From: an uncultured Granulosicoccaceae bacterium
GTDB taxonomy: Bacteria; Pseudomonadota; Gammaproteobacteria; Granulosicoccales; Granulosicoccaceae
Reading direction: 5' to 3'
NCBI GenBank assembly: GCA_937931165.1
Contig: CALHCI010000219.1
Coordinates: forward strand, 1-35,669
Length of the DNA: 35,669 nt
The stretch's first letter is position 1. The number at the start of each line of letters is the position of its first letter. The position numbers and the translations under genes were made by a program. Shown piece by piece: positions 32,857 to 35,669 of this stretch. Under the pieces are notes generated by a model. The model did not search any database. It was not told the origin of the DNA and saw only the letters and a list, made by a program, of their open reading frames with translations.

Positions 32857-35319
32857 ATGAGCGAAATCTCTGCTCGGGAAACTCGGCCTGACAGGTTCAG
32901 AGACGACACGGTAAGCAATGACGACTCAATCGACTTGAGATCGATCATTATTACCCTCCGCAAATTCAAGTGGCCAATTATCTTTACCACTGCATTGTGT
33001 ACGGCCCTTACAGCGCTTATTGTCTCCAGCATGACACCAGTCTATCGGTCTACCGCGACTCTGTTGTTCGAAAACAAAAAACAACAAACTGTGTTCGATT
33101 CAAGGCTTGGCTTTGGTGACCAGGAAGCTATTCAGACCCAAGTTGAAATGTTGAAATCCAGGACGCTTGCCGAACGATTGGTGGTGGACCTGAAGCTCAG
33201 CGAGCACTGGGAGTATAACCGAGCTATACCAGTACCAGAAAAGTACAAGAGTGAAGGTCCTCTCTCGCCAGTTAAAGAAGCGATCCAGGGTTTCCTGCCC
33301 GGTAGTGCCAAAGACGCAGTGGATCCGGTGGCAGAAGAGATCGCGCAAGACGACTCTTTGCTAAAAGAGGAAATGGCGCGAACGTTAATGGGCAGAACAA
33401 CTATCTTTCCGGTTAAAAACACGAACCTGGTTAAAGTTAGTGTTGAAGGGGTTGATCGTGTTCTGGCAACTAAAATTGCTAACAGTATTGGTAATGGATA
33501 CATTGACTTTTTTATCGAACAGTCAAACTCTCGTAACAGTGATGCGAAGGAGTTTCTTCAGGCCAAAGTGGATGAGCTGAAGGTAAAGTTAGACGCCTCT
33601 GAACAAGCCTTACTGGCAGCGCGACGTAGCGCGGGCATTAGCGGTGATGGTGGTGACTTTGCCAATCAGACGATTGCCCTGTTCCGCAATAGACTTGTCG
33701 ATGCCAAAACGCAGCTGGAAGTAGCCAGAATTCAGTGGAACGAAGTTCGAAGCGTTGGTGGAACAAGTGGTGGTGATGTTACTTTCGGCATTGAGGGTGA
33801 AGAAGACTTCTCTGGTTATCAGTACGTCGGAACCGCGTATGAAGTGCTTCCGGTGGTAGATAGCAACGCGATTGTGCAACGCAACAAACAGTTGATGCAG
33901 GAAGCGAAGCGAGTGTTGGGTGAGCTAAGTAATCGATATGGTGCTAAGCACCCAAGAGTTATCGATGCGAACTCGAATTACCAGACAGCGCTCGGCAACC
34001 TTGATCGCCAAATAGCTAATGTTATTGCATCAGTCGAGAAAGATTTTCTAGCCGCTCAAGGTCAGGTCAGGTCTCTTGAAGCGGACATTAGAAGAGAGGA
34101 AGGTAAAGCCTACCGATTGAGCGAAGGCAGGGTTGAGACAAAGGAAATTGAGCTCGAGCGTGACAGTAACAAACAGTACTACGAAGACGCCGTAACTGAA
34201 CTGCGTAGCTACCAGGAAGAGAACCTGGAAGCGGTTCCAATGAGTATTGCAGATCCTGCAGCAGTGCCTCAGTTCCCGGTTAAGCCAAAGAAAACGCTTA
34301 TGGTTCTACTGGGTTTTCTGTTGAGTTTGTTTGGAATATCGGCACTGCTGTTTGCCTACGAAAGCATGAAAGAAACTGTTCAGGGCATTCAAGATGTAGA
34401 GAAAAAGCTTGGTATCCCTGTTTTTGGAATCGTGCCGATCATCAGGAGCGGTTTAATGAGTAAGAAGTCTATTCCGCTGGTGCCTGGTGATTTTGATGAC
34501 AAGCGAGGGGCTTTTGCTGAAGCGATCAGAACGATTCGTACCAGTGCAACCGTCTCTGAGTTGGATGAACACAACCAGGTCATCATGGTGACTTCATCGG
34601 TGCCGGCTGAAGGTAAATCTACCTTTGCGAGTAACCTGGCGCATTCAATGTCAAAACTTGAGAATACTGCTTTGATCGAAGCAGATATGCGTCGTCCAGG
34701 GCTTGGCCGGGCACTCGGTATTAAGAGCAACGGTCTTTCAGACTTGTTAGAAGGGAAGGCCTACCTTGAAGATTGTATGCGAATTAATGCAATCGGAGAC
34801 CTCGACATTATCCCTGCTGGCCGAATTCCGGAGAACCACCTTGAACTGCTGGCCTCGCCGGAATTTGCAGAACTGATGACACTTCTTAAAGAGCGCTATG
34901 ATCGAATAGTGATCGATCTGGCGCCGGTTCAGGCGGTTAGTGATGCCATTGTTGTGGGTAAATACGCAGATGCTGCCATCTATGTTGTTAAAGCAGACAG
35001 CACACCCATGCCAGTGATCAAGCGTGGCGTAGACAGATTGCAAGAGGTTGGGATTAATGTTGCAGGTGCAGTCATTTCTCAGGTAGATCTGGCTAAGGTG
35101 TCTTCTTACGGTGGTGACTATTATTACCAGGGCTACTACGACTACTACGGTTACGGCGAGAGTGGTAAGGGATCAAACAAGAAGCGAAGATCCATTACCC
35201 GCGGTGACAGTGAGTTCGAGAGCCAGCACCAAGCCCGCGAAGAACGCAGAAGTGCAGGGAAAGTATCGCAGCTAAGGCGCCGCGAAGATCCTGATTTCAA
35301 GGACGATGTGATCGCCTAG
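32857..35319 (+). CDS. Wzc-like polysaccharide co-polymerase and BY tyrosine kinase
   Basis: An 820-residue inner-membrane protein that controls chain length and export of exopolysaccharide. The N-terminal Wzz domain starts IDLRSIIITLRKFKWP, with membrane helix 1 at about 39-58. A long periplasmic coiled-coil region and a Pro-rich stretch PQFPVKPKKT lead to helix 2 (about 481-500). The cytoplasmic BY-kinase (about 540-767) has Walker A SSVPAEGKST (Lys587), an A' motif reading IEADMRRP (607-614) with glutamate where aspartate is usual, and Walker B VIDLAP (685-690) instead of IDTPP. A cluster of nine tyrosines (751-766) is the autophosphorylation tail, but 53 more charged residues follow it. 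ATG 32857 has AAGGTAGGA upstream. A terminator follows directly. Confidence 0.92.
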   Translation: MSEISARETRPDRFRDDTVSNDDSIDLRSIIITLRKFKWPIIFTTALCTALTALIVSSMTPVYRSTATLLFENKKQQTVFDSRLGFGDQEAIQTQVEMLKSRTLAERLVVDLKLSEHWEYNRAIPVPEKYKSEGPLSPVKEAIQGFLPGSAKDAVDPVAEEIAQDDSLLKEEMARTLMGRTTIFPVKNTNLVKVSVEGVDRVLATKIANSIGNGYIDFFIEQSNSRNSDAKEFLQAKVDELKVKLDASEQALLAARRSAGISGDGGDFANQTIALFRNRLVDAKTQLEVARIQWNEVRSVGGTSGGDVTFGIEGEEDFSGYQYVGTAYEVLPVVDSNAIVQRNKQLMQEAKRVLGELSNRYGAKHPRVIDANSNYQTALGNLDRQIANVIASVEKDFLAAQGQVRSLEADIRREEGKAYRLSEGRVETKEIELERDSNKQYYEDAVTELRSYQEENLEAVPMSIADPAAVPQFPVKPKKTLMVLLGFLLSLFGISALLFAYESMKETVQGIQDVEKKLGIPVFGIVPIIRSGLMSKKSIPLVPGDFDDKRGAFAEAIRTIRTSATVSELDEHNQVIMVTSSVPAEGKSTFASNLAHSMSKLENTALIEADMRRPGLGRALGIKSNGLSDLLEGKAYLEDCMRINAIGDLDIIPAGRIPENHLELLASPEFAELMTLLKERYDRIVIDLAPVQAVSDAIVVGKYADAAIYVVKADSTPMPVIKRGVDRLQEVGINVAGAVISQVDLAKVSSYGGDYYYQGYYDYYGYGESGKGSNKKRRSITRGDSEFESQHQAREERRSAGKVSQLRRREDPDFKDDVIA

Positions 35320-35329
35320 CAAGCAGACG

Positions 35330-35359
35330 AAAAAAACCGCCATAAGGCGGTTTTTTTTT
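35330..35359. terminator. Bidirectional terminator between Wzc-like and ManC-like genes
   Basis: Stem AAAAAACCGCC / GGCGGTTTTTT with loop ATAA. A long T-run on the right and a long A-run on the left allow termination from both sides, serving the Wzc-like gene (ends 35319) and the convergent ManC-like gene (ends 35384). Confidence 0.93.
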
Positions 35360-35383
35360 ACCCGAATTTTTTTGCCTCGCTTA

Positions 35384-35669
35384 CTACTCTGGTGCTCTTC
35401 CGTAAACATCGTCGTATCGGACGATATCGTCTTCCCCGAGATAGCTGCCTGACTGTACTTCGATTAGTTCGAGGGGAATTTTGCCCGGGTTTTCCAGTCT
35501 GTGCATTGCACCAAGCGGAAGATAAGTTGACTGGTTTTCAGTGAGCATAATTTCTTTGTCGTCGCAGGTAACAATTGCAGTGCCCTCAACTACCACCCAA
35601 TGCTCCGCTCGATGATGGTGCTTTTGCAAAGAGAGCTTGGCGCCGGGCTTAACCGTAATCCGCTTCACC
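35384..35669 (-). CDS. manC: Mannose-1-phosphate guanylyltransferase/mannose-6-phosphate isomerase, C-terminal part
   Basis: The last 95 residues of a ManC/AlgA/CpsB-type protein, cut by the window edge. It is the cupin isomerase domain: [23 protein letters not shown] with its metal-binding histidines, then [45 protein letters not shown] and a final DVYGR. Full-length relatives are about 470-480 residues with the GDP-mannose pyrophosphorylase domain in front. The GTG at 35668 is an internal valine codon, not a start. GDP-mannose supply fits an exopolysaccharide locus together with the convergent Wzc-like gene. Confidence 0.9.
   Translation of the reverse strand, partial: VKRITVKPGAKLSLQKHHHRAEHWVVVEGTAIVTCDDKEIMLTENQSTYLPLGAMHRLENPGKIPLELIEVQSGSYLGEDDIVRYDDVYGRAPE

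Noticed and set aside
1..35669. CRISPR array, prophage, transposon or defence island
   Set aside because: No regularly spaced DNA repeats, transposase, integrase or known defence gene appears anywhere in the window.

Overview
The window reads as chromosomal DNA of a free-living, probably marine, gammaproteobacterium of roughly 50% GC (estimated by eye). The evidence is the gene set: a fused kinase-GNAT ArgA, a homodimeric-type AceE with an E3 that carries its own lipoyl domain, MaeB, TrmH, RimO and a BY-kinase exopolysaccharide locus. No 16S or other decisive marker is present, so the family is not fixed. There are no insertion sequences, phage genes, CRISPR arrays, rRNA or tRNA genes. Coding density is high and most genes are core metabolism or RNA modification.

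Layout. 1-222 has no convincing gene. 223-1524 (-) is a 3-hydroxyacyl-CoA dehydrogenase of the FadN type without its usual crotonase half. 1695-4508 (+) is a tight metY / alpha-beta hydrolase / trmH group. 4660-5625 (+) is a secreted peptidoglycan-binding protein built from eight 23-residue repeats, closed by a strong terminator. Adenylate kinase (-) and a YbxB/RsmC-like methyltransferase (+) diverge at 6.4 kb. 7155-15711 (-) is the pyruvate block aceE-aceF-lpdA followed by maeB, linking pyruvate oxidation to malate decarboxylation. mtaB (-) and an orphan spermidine-synthase-fold protein (+) diverge at 17.3 kb. 18391-22539 (+) encodes a 1,382-residue membrane-anchored coiled-coil protein with a C-terminal OmpA domain. 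A LON-domain protein (+) and argA (-) converge with overlapping ends. 24815-27739 (+) encodes a 974-residue double HtrA protease with the architecture of yeast Nma111 / plant DEG7, followed by a UbiH/UbiF-family hydroxylase. Next come a 56-residue unknown (-), a rubredoxin-less rubrerythrin (+), rimO (+), and a membrane J-domain protein overlapping a small four-helix membrane protein (-). From about 32.6 kb an exopolysaccharide locus begins: a clear promoter, a 31-codon leader ORF, a Wzc-like co-polymerase/tyrosine kinase, a two-way terminator, and the truncated end of a ManC/AlgA-type mannose-1-phosphate guanylyltransferase.

The most unusual items are the Nma111-like protease (a eukaryote-like layout exported to a bacterial envelope), the giant coiled-coil OmpA protein, the hierarchically duplicated repeat protein, and the small ORF in the exopolysaccharide leader. 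All four suggest envelope functions that cannot be inferred from standard annotation. No complete new multi-gene system such as a defence island is visible.
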